Positions 1-6,454 of a stretch of 18,916 nt of DNA are shown here, piece after piece; the first letter of the stretch is position 1, and every line of letters starts with the position of its first letter. Under the pieces are notes generated by a model that saw nothing but the letters and a program-made list of their open reading frames with translations, searched no databases and had not been told where the DNA came from. The DNA comes from VRUE01 sp036376775 (GTDB taxonomy: Bacteria; Actinomycetota; Thermoleophilia; Solirubrobacterales; 70-9). Where the stretch lies: assembly GCA_036376775.1 (NCBI GenBank), contig DASUZP010000112.1:1-18916 (forward strand), read 5' to 3'. A program made the position numbers and the translations under genes.

Positions 1-444
1 CACGAGATGATGTGCCGCCGCGCCAACGAGCGCCAGGCCTTCGGCGGGCCGCTGGCCGACAAGCAGTTCGTCCAGGAGGCGATCGCCACCTCGCGGATGG
101 AAATCGACCAGGCCCGCCTCTTGACGATGTACGCGGCGTGGAAGATGGACACCGAGGGCAAGCGCGCCGCCCGCCAGTCGATCTCGGCGATCAAGATCGT
201 CGCCGCCAACATGGTGATGGAGGTACTCGACCGGGCGATCCAGATCCACGGCTCGCTCGGCATGACCGACGACACCCCCCTCGCCGCCCTCTGGCGCTTC
301 AGCCGCATGCTGCGCCTCGCCGACGGCCCCGACGAGGTCCACAAGATGGTCCTCGCCCGCCGCGAGCTCAACCGCTGGTCGAAGCGCGCCGAGGCCGAGG
401 CGGCCGGCGAACTAGAGCCCAGGCACGCCCCGCGGCCGATCTGA
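1..444 (+). CDS. Acyl-CoA dehydrogenase, ACAD10/11-like, C-terminal part (5' end outside window)
   Basis: This is the C-terminal 147 residues of an FAD-dependent acyl-CoA dehydrogenase. The reading frame is open from the first base, so the start lies upstream of the window. The segment is the C-terminal all-alpha domain: it begins with the R-x-A-F-G type region (RRANERQAFGGPLADKQ), continues through an IHGSLGMTDDTPL segment, where the family binds FAD across the subunit interface, and ends with LRLADGPDEVH before a short charged tail. The KMDTEG and LRLADGPDEVH motifs resemble the ACAD10/ACAD11 branch more than the short- or medium-chain enzymes; this comparison is from memory. These flavoenzymes introduce a 2,3-double bond into acyl-CoA and pass electrons to ETF. 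An APH-fold kinase of the kind fused to ACAD10/11 in animals lies about 1.1 kb downstream on the opposite strand, which supports the subfamily call. The catalytic glutamate region is not in the window. Confidence 0.9.
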   Translation, partial: HEMMCRRANERQAFGGPLADKQFVQEAIATSRMEIDQARLLTMYAAWKMDTEGKRAARQSISAIKIVAANMVMEVLDRAIQIHGSLGMTDDTPLAALWRFSRMLRLADGPDEVHKMVLARRELNRWSKRAEAEAAGELEPRHAPRPI

Positions 445-464
445 GCAGGTATGTGCATACCTGC
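445..464. promoter_or_regulatory. 20-bp palindromic operator-like site ahead of the antitoxin relic
   Basis: GCAGGTATGTGCATACCTGC has two perfect 8-base arms (445-452 and 457-464) around a 4-base centre. It begins directly after the stop codon of the acyl-CoA dehydrogenase gene and ends 8 bases before the start of the ribbon-helix-helix reading frame. The half-site AGGTATGT recurs at 470-477, overlapping the putative start codon. Ribbon-helix-helix antitoxins usually bind such short palindromes and repress their own operons, so this is probably a relic autoregulatory operator. It could instead be a weak terminator hairpin of the upstream gene, but no T-run follows it. Confidence 0.5.
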
Positions 465-472
465 TGCTAGGT

Positions 473-645
473 ATGTACATGCTCAATCGTCGCCTTCAAG
501 TGCTGGTCGACGACGAGCGCTTTGAGCGGCTGACACGGGAATCGGAGCGCCCGTGGGCGAGCTCGTCCGTAGGGCGATCGAGGTCGATGGCCTGGAGCGG
601 ATCGACCCAGCCGACGAGCGAGCCGTCGCAGCGCTGGTCGGCTGA
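473..645 (+). pseudogene. Frameshifted ribbon-helix-helix (CopG/Arc-like) antitoxin relic
   Basis: From the ATG at 473 (or 479) the first frame reads MLNRRLQVLVDDERFERL and then TRESER, typical of the beta-strand and first helix of small ribbon-helix-helix antitoxins. After about 553 that frame turns into low-quality sequence, while the next frame resumes the family pattern with APVGELVRRAIEVDG, then LERIDPADERAVAALVG and a stop at 643-645. The two halves join into one normal-looking protein of about 60 residues if a few bases (5 or 8) were lost near 550-556. I therefore call it a gene broken by a small deletion. No toxin gene follows: a hairpin terminator and a convergent gene come next. A palindrome just upstream looks like its operator. 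A sequencing error could also explain the frameshift. Confidence 0.6.
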
Positions 646-652
646 CATCAAG

Positions 653-679
653 AAGAGGCCGGGCTTCACCCGGCCTCTT
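653..679. terminator. Strong hairpin terminator between convergent genes
   Basis: AAGAGGCCGGG (653-663) and CCCGGCCTCTT (669-679) form a perfect 11-bp stem with a 5-base loop. The stem lies between the plus-strand antitoxin relic and the 3' end of the minus-strand repeat protein gene, so it could stop transcription from both sides. The flanking T-tracts are short and interrupted on both strands, as is common in GC-rich actinobacteria. Confidence 0.75.
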
Positions 680-709
680 CCTTACACCTTTAGACGTGGC
701 GCTTCGACG

Positions 710-1429
710 TCAACCTGCGCAAATCGCCCAGACACTAGAACTCAGCGCCGCGGCTCCATTGTTGGTGACAGAGGCACGCCAACCATTGAACGATTCGCCG
801 GTTCCCGGAACTCCGGATCCGTCGACAACCGGCCGCGACGTGGTAACAGCAGCGGCATTGATGAATGGGTCGTCCCGAACGCCGCCGCTGATCGCCTGCG
901 AACCAGCCGGGCACGTGGCCGTTTCGGTTTTGAAGGTGCCAGCGGGGCCTGGAACCGTGAAGTCAACTTTCACCACAAAGACATTGCTCAGTTTCGTGGC
1001 GATTGCCGCAGAGGGAACAGTGCCCAGGGTCGACTCTTTGACCTTGTCACCAGTGACTGCGTCGTTGAGGATCTTCTCGGTGGTGACCGCGTTGTCAGCG
1101 ATCTTGCCGGTGGTCACAGCGTTGTCGGCCAGCTTGCCGGTGGTCACGGCGTTGTCGGCGATCTTGCCGGTGGTCACGGCGTTGTCGGCCAGCTTGTTGG
1201 TCGTCACCGCGCCATCGCCGATCTTGCCCTCGATGACCGCACCATTCTTGATCTTGCCGGAGACGACGGCTTCCTTGACGATCTTGCCGGTCTTGATCGA
1301 GTTGGCCTTGATTTCGTTGGCGCCAATCTTCTGGACCGCAGCGAAGGCGGTGGCACCTCCGAGGATGAGGAAGACGGCTAGCGACGACATCACGTTCGCG
1401 TACGTGAGGTGTCTGCGTACTTGCTTCAA
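710..1429 (-). CDS. Secreted decapeptide-repeat protein (paralogue of the gene at 4291-4890)
   Basis: A protein of 239 residues with unknown function. I start it at the TTG at 1427-1429, because an AAGGAG ribosome site lies 6 bases upstream and because this gives a clean N-terminus: basic residues, then a hydrophobic stretch (about residues 13-30, SSLAVFLILGGATAFA) resembling a Sec signal peptide cleaved near A30. Residues 33-132 are about ten 10-residue repeats of the type GKIADNAVTT; the central four are nearly identical. The C-terminal domain (about 150-239) contains CPAGSQAISGGV and a second cysteine near the end (C173 and C237), which could form a disulfide once secreted. The repeat period suggests an elongated, solenoid-like or fibre-like stalk, but that is inference. 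The second gene of this type shares the signal region, the repeat period and the C-terminal cysteine pattern. Confidence 0.8.
   Translation of the reverse strand: MKQVRRHLTYANVMSSLAVFLILGGATAFAAVQKIGANEIKANSIKTGKIVKEAVVSGKIKNGAVIEGKIGDGAVTTNKLADNAVTTGKIADNAVTTGKLADNAVTTGKIADNAVTTEKILNDAVTGDKVKESTLGTVPSAAIATKLSNVFVVKVDFTVPGPAGTFKTETATCPAGSQAISGGVRDDPFINAAAVTTSRPVVDGSGVPGTGESFNGWRASVTNNGAAALSSSVWAICAG
1079..1318 (-). repeat. Tandem 30-bp coding repeats
   Basis: Eight consecutive 30-base units encode the decapeptides of the repeat protein. The units at 1079-1198 differ at only a few positions, while the later ones (1199-1318) have diverged. This indicates recent unit duplication or gene conversion in the middle of the array. 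The array is in frame and has no spacers. Confidence 0.85.
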
Positions 1430-1498
1430 GAGTCTCTCCTTGATCGCGGGCGGAGGGACTCGGACGAGCCTCCATGCCCAATTGCAGGGAATTGCGGG

Positions 1499-1527
1499 AC
1501 ACAATCAGGTCGGTCGGTCGCCGTCAA
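1499..1527 (-). promoter_or_regulatory. Possible promoter of the first repeat-protein gene
   Basis: On the minus strand TTGACG (1522-1527) is followed after 17 bases by TTGTGT (1499-1504), a good -35 box with a poor -10 box. It would leave a leader of about 60 bases before the TTG start. The stretch 1430-1563 holds nothing else that I recognise. Confidence 0.25.
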
Positions 1528-1563
1528 GCGCTCTGGACCAAAACATTTGGATATGGAGATGAT

Positions 1564-2628
1564 TCAGTCGCGGCGCTCGACCGCTTCGGCGGCCTCGGCC
1601 AGGCGCTCGACCAGGCGGGCGAAGTGTTCGATGCCCGGATCGACCTTGCCGTACTGACCGGCGGCGTAGCGGGCGTAGACGCCCTCGAGGATGATCGCCA
1701 GCTTCCAGTAGCCGAGGGCGACGAAGAAGTCGAGCTCCGAGAGGTCGCGGCCGGAGCGCTCGGCGTAACGCGCGCGCAGCTCGTCCCGGCTGGGGAAACC
1801 AGGTGCCAGGTTGGCGGGCTGACCGAGGGCCACCGGGTCCTCGCCCCGTTCGGGCCAGTAGACCATCAGCAGGCCGACGTCGGCGAGCGGGTCGCCGAGA
1901 GTGCAGAGCTCCCAGTCGACCACCGCTGCCACCTCGCCGCCGGGGGTGAGGATCATGTTGTCGAGCCGGTAGTCGCCGTGGACGATCGTCGCCGGGCCCT
2001 GTTCGGGGATACGCGCCTCGAGGCGCTCGTGCACCGCGTCGATCGCCGCCAGCTCGCGCGTCTTCGACTTCTCCCACTGCCCCTGCCAGCGGTGCAGCTG
2101 GCGGGCGACGTAGTCCTCCTTGCGGCCGAGGTCGCCTAGCCCGGCGGCGTCGGGGTCGACCGCGTGAATGTCGACCAGGGTGTCGGCGACGCGCTCGCCG
2201 ATCGCCAGCCGGTCGGCCTCGTCGGGAAACGTCTCGGCCTCGACAAGTCCACGCAAGATCGGTCCCTCGACGAACTCCATCACGTAAAAGGGGGCTTCGT
2301 TGACACTCTCGTCCTCGCAGAGTCCGACCACCGGCGCCACCGGGACCGCGGTCGGCCCCAGCGCCGAGACGACCTTGTGCTCCCGCGCCATGTCGTGGGC
2401 GGAGCCGAGCCGCTTGCCGAGCGGCGGCCGCCGCAACGCCCAGCGCCGTCCGGAGGCATCGCTGACGCCGTAGGTGAGGTTGGAATGGCCGCCTGAGATC
2501 CGCTCGAAGGAGAGCGGCAGTGCGACTCCCTCGACCTGCTGCTCAAACCAGGTTTCGACCCCGGCCCGGTCGATTCCCTGCGGGGCCGCCGCGCTGCCGT
2601 CGGGGGTGTCTGTAGCCTCGTCGCCCAT
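1564..2628 (-). CDS. APH-fold phosphotransferase, ACAD10/11-associated type
   Basis: A predicted kinase of 354 residues with the aminoglycoside phosphotransferase/choline kinase fold. I chose the ATG at 2626-2628; the frame stays open further upstream but that part has no family character and overlaps the kinase gene on the other strand. Visible motifs are a glycine-rich nucleotide loop (SGGHSNLTYGV, about 46-56), the lysine-equivalent region ALRRPP (64-69), the catalytic loop HGDYRLDNMIL (H217, D219, N224) and the metal-binding DWELCTLGDPLADVG (D238). All key residues are present. The wording of these motifs fits the branch that in animals is fused to ACAD10/ACAD11, where the kinase domain phosphorylates hydroxyacyl-CoA before elimination. 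An ACAD10/11-like dehydrogenase at the window start supports that role, although the two genes converge and are not in one operon. True substrate unknown. Confidence 0.85.
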   Translation of the reverse strand: MGDEATDTPDGSAAAPQGIDRAGVETWFEQQVEGVALPLSFERISGGHSNLTYGVSDASGRRWALRRPPLGKRLGSAHDMAREHKVVSALGPTAVPVAPVVGLCEDESVNEAPFYVMEFVEGPILRGLVEAETFPDEADRLAIGERVADTLVDIHAVDPDAAGLGDLGRKEDYVARQLHRWQGQWEKSKTRELAAIDAVHERLEARIPEQGPATIVHGDYRLDNMILTPGGEVAAVVDWELCTLGDPLADVGLLMVYWPERGEDPVALGQPANLAPGFPSRDELRARYAERSGRDLSELDFFVALGYWKLAIILEGVYARYAAGQYGKVDPGIEHFARLVERLAEAAEAVERRD

Positions 2629-3883
2629 CGGCTCGCAAGCATATTCCCGACGACGATTTCGGCTCAGCCCCTCGCTCGCCAACCGGCTCACGATCGGCTT
2701 CGCGATCGCGTTCGCCGTGCTCACCGGCCTGGCGGTGATCGGCGTCGCCCGCTTTCTCCAGCAGCGTCAGGACTACGAGAACGCCACCGCCCGCTCCTAC
2801 CAGCGCGAGATCGAGGCCCGAACCCGTCTGTCGCAGGGACGGCGGCCGGCCGCAGCGCGCGCCGCGGTGCTCGACCAACAACAGCAGAGACAGGCCCTGC
2901 GCGACGAAATCTCGAGCGAGACGCGCGACACCGCGCTGCTGGTCGGAGCGGGGCTGATCGCCGGGCTCACCGGGGCCGCGCTGCTCTTCACCGGCCTGAT
3001 CTCCTCGATGCGACGCCCGCTGGAGGATCTGGTCGAGGCCTCCGGGCGCCTGGCCGGCGGAGATCTCGACGCCCGCGTACAGATCGGCGGGCTCTCCGAG
3101 ACGGCGACGCTCGGCGGCGCTTTCAACGAAATGGCGGAGGAGCTGCAGCGCCGCGCCGGCGAACGCGACCAGCTCGAACGGATGAAGGACGAGTTCGTGC
3201 TCACCGCTTCGCACGAGCTGCGCAGTCCGCTCACCTCCGTGCAGGGCTTCGCCGAGCTGCTCCTGCTCGAGCGCGAGAAGCTCGACCCGAAGCAGGCGGA
3301 AACGGTCGAGGTGATCCTCGACAACACCCGCCACCTGGTCCGCCTGCTCAACGACCTGCTCGACCTCGCCCGCAGCGACGCCGGGCGGCTGACGATCAAA
3401 CCGGTGCCGACCGAAGCAGCAGGCCTGATCGAAGACGCCGTGCGGACGATGCGGGCGCAGTTCGACGCCCGCGCGCAGCACCTCCGGCAGGAAATCGAGT
3501 CCGGCCTGCCTCAGCTCGAGGCCGATCGGGACCGGATTCGCCAAGTACTGGTGAATCTGCTTACGAACGCGAACGAGTATTGCCCGGAAGGAGCGGGTAT
3601 CGAGGTGAAGGCCCGCCTCACCGGTGCCGATGTGGAGATCGAGGTGATCGACGACGGCCCGGGCATTCCTAAACAGCAGCTGGAGCACATCTTCGAGCGC
3701 TTCAGCCGCGGCGACGCCGGTGAGACCCAGCGCGTCGGTGGCACCGGGCTGGGCCTGGCGATCTCCAAATCGCTGGTCGAGCTGCACGGCGGCACGCTCG
3801 GCGCCGAATCGACCGTCGGCCAGGGCGCGACCTTCCGCGTCCGCCTGCCCGCGTCGGCTCACGACCGAGCCGAGGTGACCTGA
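2606..3883 (+). CDS. Membrane sensor histidine kinase
   Basis: A two-component sensor kinase of about 425 residues. Order of parts, numbering from the GTG at 2606: membrane helix 1 (about 27-50), a short extracytoplasmic or charged loop (51-109), membrane helix 2 (110-134), HAMP linker (131-186), dimerisation/phosphoacceptor domain with SHELRSPLTS (phospho-histidine H203), then the ATPase domain with N-box (VNLLTNANEYCPEG, about 316-329), G1 box DDGPGIP (349-355), F box IFERFSR and G2 box GGTGLGLAIS (378-387). The start is uncertain: no ATG lies just before helix 1, so I took the GTG at 2606, which makes its 5' end overlap the divergent phosphotransferase gene by 23 bases. The stop overlaps the next gene's start (TGATG), so both are translated as a pair. 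The signal sensed cannot be read from the small sensor loop. Confidence 0.88.
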   Translation: MSVASSPIGSQAYSRRRFRLSPSLANRLTIGFAIAFAVLTGLAVIGVARFLQQRQDYENATARSYQREIEARTRLSQGRRPAAARAAVLDQQQQRQALRDEISSETRDTALLVGAGLIAGLTGAALLFTGLISSMRRPLEDLVEASGRLAGGDLDARVQIGGLSETATLGGAFNEMAEELQRRAGERDQLERMKDEFVLTASHELRSPLTSVQGFAELLLLEREKLDPKQAETVEVILDNTRHLVRLLNDLLDLARSDAGRLTIKPVPTEAAGLIEDAVRTMRAQFDARAQHLRQEIESGLPQLEADRDRIRQVLVNLLTNANEYCPEGAGIEVKARLTGADVEIEVIDDGPGIPKQQLEHIFERFSRGDAGETQRVGGTGLGLAISKSLVELHGGTLGAESTVGQGATFRVRLPASAHDRAEVT

Positions 3884-4260
3884 TGGCGCGGATTCTCCTC
3901 GCCGACGACTCCGAGACGATTCTGCTCCTGCTGCGGACCCGCTTGGAAATGGAGGGCCACGAGGTCGAGACCGCGGTCGACGGTCAGGAGGTGGTCGACG
4001 CGGTCCGCAACGCGGCGGCAGCGCCGGACGTCCTCCTGCTCGACGCGATGATGCCGCGCAAATCCGGGATCGACGCCCTGCGCGAGCTGCGCGCCGCGGG
4101 GGTCGACACTCCCGCCCTGATCGTCAGCGCCCACACCGAAGGCGACAACGGCAACGATCGCTCGGACCTCTCGATCAGCGGCTACATAGCCAAGCCGATC
4201 GACTTCGATCGGCTCTTCGAGACAATCGCCGAGCTGACCGGGGCCGGCCCCGCGGGCTGA
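3883..4260 (+). CDS. Single-domain response regulator (CheY-like receiver)
   Basis: A receiver domain of 125 residues with no output domain. The acidic pair D8-D9, phosphoacceptor D54 (in LLLDAMMPRKSG), the switch residue S82 and the conserved K104 (in YIAKPIDF) are all present, so it should accept phosphate from the kinase encoded just upstream, with which it overlaps by one base. Because it lacks DNA binding or enzymatic output it must act by protein contact, or as a phosphate relay or sink. The protein ends shortly after the receiver fold (GAGPAG), so this is not a truncation by a visible frameshift. A GC-rich hairpin begins within its last codons. Confidence 0.92.
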   Translation: MARILLADDSETILLLLRTRLEMEGHEVETAVDGQEVVDAVRNAAAAPDVLLLDAMMPRKSGIDALRELRAAGVDTPALIVSAHTEGDNGNDRSDLSISGYIAKPIDFDRLFETIAELTGAGPAG

Positions 4261-4270
4261 GCGGGGCCGG
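4244..4270 (+). terminator. GC-rich hairpin overlapping the response-regulator stop codon
   Basis: CCGGCCCCGC (4244-4253) pairs perfectly with GCGGGGCCGG (4261-4270) across a 7-base loop that contains the stop codon. No T-run follows, so it is either a non-canonical terminator or an mRNA-stabilising stem at the end of the kinase-regulator operon. A second small inverted repeat (GGCCGA at 4282-4287, TCGGCC at 4295-4300) overlaps the stop codon of the convergent gene. Confidence 0.45.
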
Positions 4271-4290
4271 GATCTCCGACAGGCCGAGCG

Positions 4291-4890
4291 CTATTCGGCC
4301 GATTCATAGATGGGAAATGGGTGAGGCGAGCTGCCGGTCCCCGAGCTGACAGTGGTGCCGGGCTTTCCCACGGCCACACAGACCGCGGTTATGGACATCG
4401 TGTTGCCCGGTCCGAACCGGACGAAGCCGGTAGCCGTCCAGCCGGCCTGCTGCGAGCTTGGGCCGCTGTCGTTGACGAAGGCACGTTCGTCATCGCTCAC
4501 GGTCGCCCCACCGCCGATCGCGGAGGTGCCCGGTGGGCATCCGACGGTCGCGGTCGTCCCGTCCGCCGAGTTGCGCGCAAGCGGCACCGTCAGGACCTGA
4601 TACCGCACGTCGGCGAGAGCGGCCGCGCTGATCCCGGTGAGCGTTCCCTGATCGATCTCGCTGCCGGTCAGGGAGTGCCGCTTGATCTGTCGGCCGGTCA
4701 ACGTCTTCGCCTTGATCCGGCGGGCCGTGATCGTCCGTGGCTTCAGGCGATTGCCCGGCAGCGAGCTCGGCTTGATCTGCTTGCCGCTGATCTTCCCCGC
4801 CGCGTAGACGGTGCCACCCAGCGCGATGAAAAGCGCCAGGGAGGCAACTACGTTTGAGAAGGTAAGGGCCTTCCCTATTCGAGCGGTCAT
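4291..4890 (-). CDS. Secreted decapeptide-repeat protein, basic form (paralogue of the gene at 710-1429)
   Basis: A protein of 199 residues with unknown function. The ATG at 4888-4890 is preceded by a strong ribosome site AAAGGAGG three bases upstream. The N-terminus (SNVVASLALFIALGGTVYA, about 12-30) looks like a Sec signal peptide or anchor. Residues 37-86 form five 10-residue units such as RQIKRHSLTG and SEIDQGTLTG, same period as in the neighbour at 710-1429 but rich in lysine and arginine instead of neutral. The C-terminal domain (about 95-175) has GCPPGTSAIGGGA and a second cysteine (C118, C171), matching the cysteine pattern of the paralogue, then a low-complexity Ser/Thr/Pro tail. The shared plan shows one family with a variable-charge stalk. 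The two copies flank the phosphotransferase and the two-component system. Confidence 0.8.
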   Translation of the reverse strand: MTARIGKALTFSNVVASLALFIALGGTVYAAGKISGKQIKPSSLPGNRLKPRTITARRIKAKTLTGRQIKRHSLTGSEIDQGTLTGISAAALADVRYQVLTVPLARNSADGTTATVGCPPGTSAIGGGATVSDDERAFVNDSGPSSQQAGWTATGFVRFGPGNTMSITAVCVAVGKPGTTVSSGTGSSPHPFPIYESAE

Positions 4891-4969
4891 GAGCCTCCTT
4901 TAGTGATCTGAGAAGGCTGAAACCTATTGGATACCGAAGTAGAACCGGAGGCTCGCCCCGGGTGCAGCG

Positions 4970-6454
4970 TCAGCTCTTGGCGATCTCCAGGCGGATCTCT
5001 TTGCCCTTCAGCTTCGTACCGTCGAGGAACTCGACCGTGCGATCAGCCTGATCGGGGTCGACCTCGACGAAGGAGAAACGGTGCAGCACGCGGACGTCGT
5101 GGATCGCCTCGTCTGGAAGCACCGCGCCCTCGCGCAGCGCCCAGCGCAGGTCCTCCTCGTCGATGCCGCTGCGCTCGCCGCGATTGACGAAGAGCTTGAC
5201 CGCCTTGCCGTTGACCTCCCTGGCGGGGGGCGCATCGTCGACCTTCTCATCGGGCTCGCTGTCGTCGGCGGCCTTGGCATCGCTGTCGTCGACGGCGCGG
5301 GCGCGCTCGCGGCGGCGCGGGCGCGGCGCGTGTTCCATCCGCTCCTCCGGGCTCTCCCACTCGCCGATCGAGGTCTTCACGTCGCGCTCGATCCGCTCGA
5401 TCTCATCGCGCTGCGCCGGCGTGACGAAGGTGATCGCCCGGCCGGTCCGCCCGACTCGCCCGGTGCGCCCGATGCGGTGCACGTAGACCTCCGAGGAGGC
5501 GGGAACGTCATAGTTGATGACGTGGGTGACGTGCTCGATGTCGAGCCCGCGGGCGGCGATGTCGGTGGCGACCAGCAACCGCACCCGGTGGTCCTTGAAG
5601 GCGATCATCACGCCGTCGCGTGAGCCCTGGCTCATGTCGCCGTGCAACGCCTTCACGTCGAGGCCTTTGTCCTTCAACGTCTTCTCCAGCTTCGAGGCGC
5701 CGATTTTGGTGCGGCAGAAGATGATCGCCTGCTCCGGTTCCTCGATCCTCAAGAGCTCGACCAGGCGCGACGCCTTCTCGTTCGCCGGCACCTCGACGAA
5801 GGCCTGGGCGATCGCGTCGACGGTCAGCGTCTTCGGCGTGATTTTGATCGTCACCGGGTCGTACATGTAGCTCTCGGCGAGCCGTTTGACCGGCGGTGGC
5901 ATCGTCGCCGAGAAGAGCGCCGTCTGGCGCCCGCTCGGGCACATCCGCAGGATCTTCTCGACGTCCTCGATGAAGCCCAGGTCGAGCATCTCGTCGGCCT
6001 CGTCGAGAACGATGTAGCGAGCGGCGGTGAGGACCAGCGAGCGGCGCGACATCAGGTCCATCATCCGACCCACCGTGGCGACGACGACGTGGGCGCCGGC
6101 GCGCAGCTGCGCCTGCTGCGATTTGATCGGGGCGCCGCCGAAGACGGCGACGATCTCGACCTCGAGGTGCTCGGCGTAAGCGCGCAGCGCCTGGGTCACC
6201 TGGATGCAGAGCTCGCGCGTCGGCGTCAGCACGACAGCCTGCACCTCGTCGACAGCGGGATCGATGTACTGGAGCAGCGGCAGGCCGAAGGCGGCGGTCT
6301 TGCCGGTCCCGGTCTGCGCCTGGCCGATCACGTCGTGGCCGGCGAGCAGCTCCGGGATCGCTTTCTCCTGGATCGGGCTGGGCTCCTCGTAGCCGAGCTC
6401 GTCCAGCGCCTGCTGGATCTCCGGCGCCAGGCCCAGGTCTTTGAAGGGGATCAC
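4970..6454 (-). CDS. deaD: DEAD-box ATP-dependent RNA helicase with DbpA-type RNA-binding domain
   Basis: An RNA helicase of 494 residues. Motifs in order: Q motif (F4 to Q29 region, EPSPIQEKAIP), motif I AQTGTGKT (46-53), Ia PTREL (78-82), Ib TVGR (127-130, where the family normally has TPGR), DEAD (151-154), SAT (182-184), IV IIFCRTK (244-250), V ATDIAARGLDI (296-306) and VI HRIGRTGR (326-333). A charged, probably disordered linker (about 365-415) precedes a DbpA/CsdA-type RNA-binding domain (418-494, with LFVNRGERSGI and RFSFVEVD). The layout matches CsdA/DeaD proteins that help ribosome assembly and mRNA turnover in the cold. The start is the GTG at 6452-6454, which overlaps the stop of the preceding gene in a GTGA arrangement, so translation is probably coupled to it. 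Confidence 0.95.
   Translation of the reverse strand: MIPFKDLGLAPEIQQALDELGYEEPSPIQEKAIPELLAGHDVIGQAQTGTGKTAAFGLPLLQYIDPAVDEVQAVVLTPTRELCIQVTQALRAYAEHLEVEIVAVFGGAPIKSQQAQLRAGAHVVVATVGRMMDLMSRRSLVLTAARYIVLDEADEMLDLGFIEDVEKILRMCPSGRQTALFSATMPPPVKRLAESYMYDPVTIKITPKTLTVDAIAQAFVEVPANEKASRLVELLRIEEPEQAIIFCRTKIGASKLEKTLKDKGLDVKALHGDMSQGSRDGVMIAFKDHRVRLLVATDIAARGLDIEHVTHVINYDVPASSEVYVHRIGRTGRVGRTGRAITFVTPAQRDEIERIERDVKTSIGEWESPEERMEHAPRPRRRERARAVDDSDAKAADDSEPDEKVDDAPPAREVNGKAVKLFVNRGERSGIDEEDLRWALREGAVLPDEAIHDVRVLHRFSFVEVDPDQADRTVEFLDGTKLKGKEIRLEIAKS

Noticed and set aside
1079..1318. 30-bp tandem repeats considered as a CRISPR array
   Set aside because: The units are directly adjacent without spacers and keep a reading frame that encodes decapeptides of a secreted protein.
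473..1381. A 302-residue plus-strand frame starting with the antitoxin sequence
   Set aside because: Only its first 27 or so residues are antitoxin-like; the rest is out of frame and then antisense to the secreted repeat protein, so it is a read-through artefact of the frameshift.
2543..3862. A 439-residue minus-strand frame opposite the histidine kinase
   Set aside because: The plus-strand frame contains every histidine kinase box; the minus-strand frame has none and overlaps the phosphotransferase start region.
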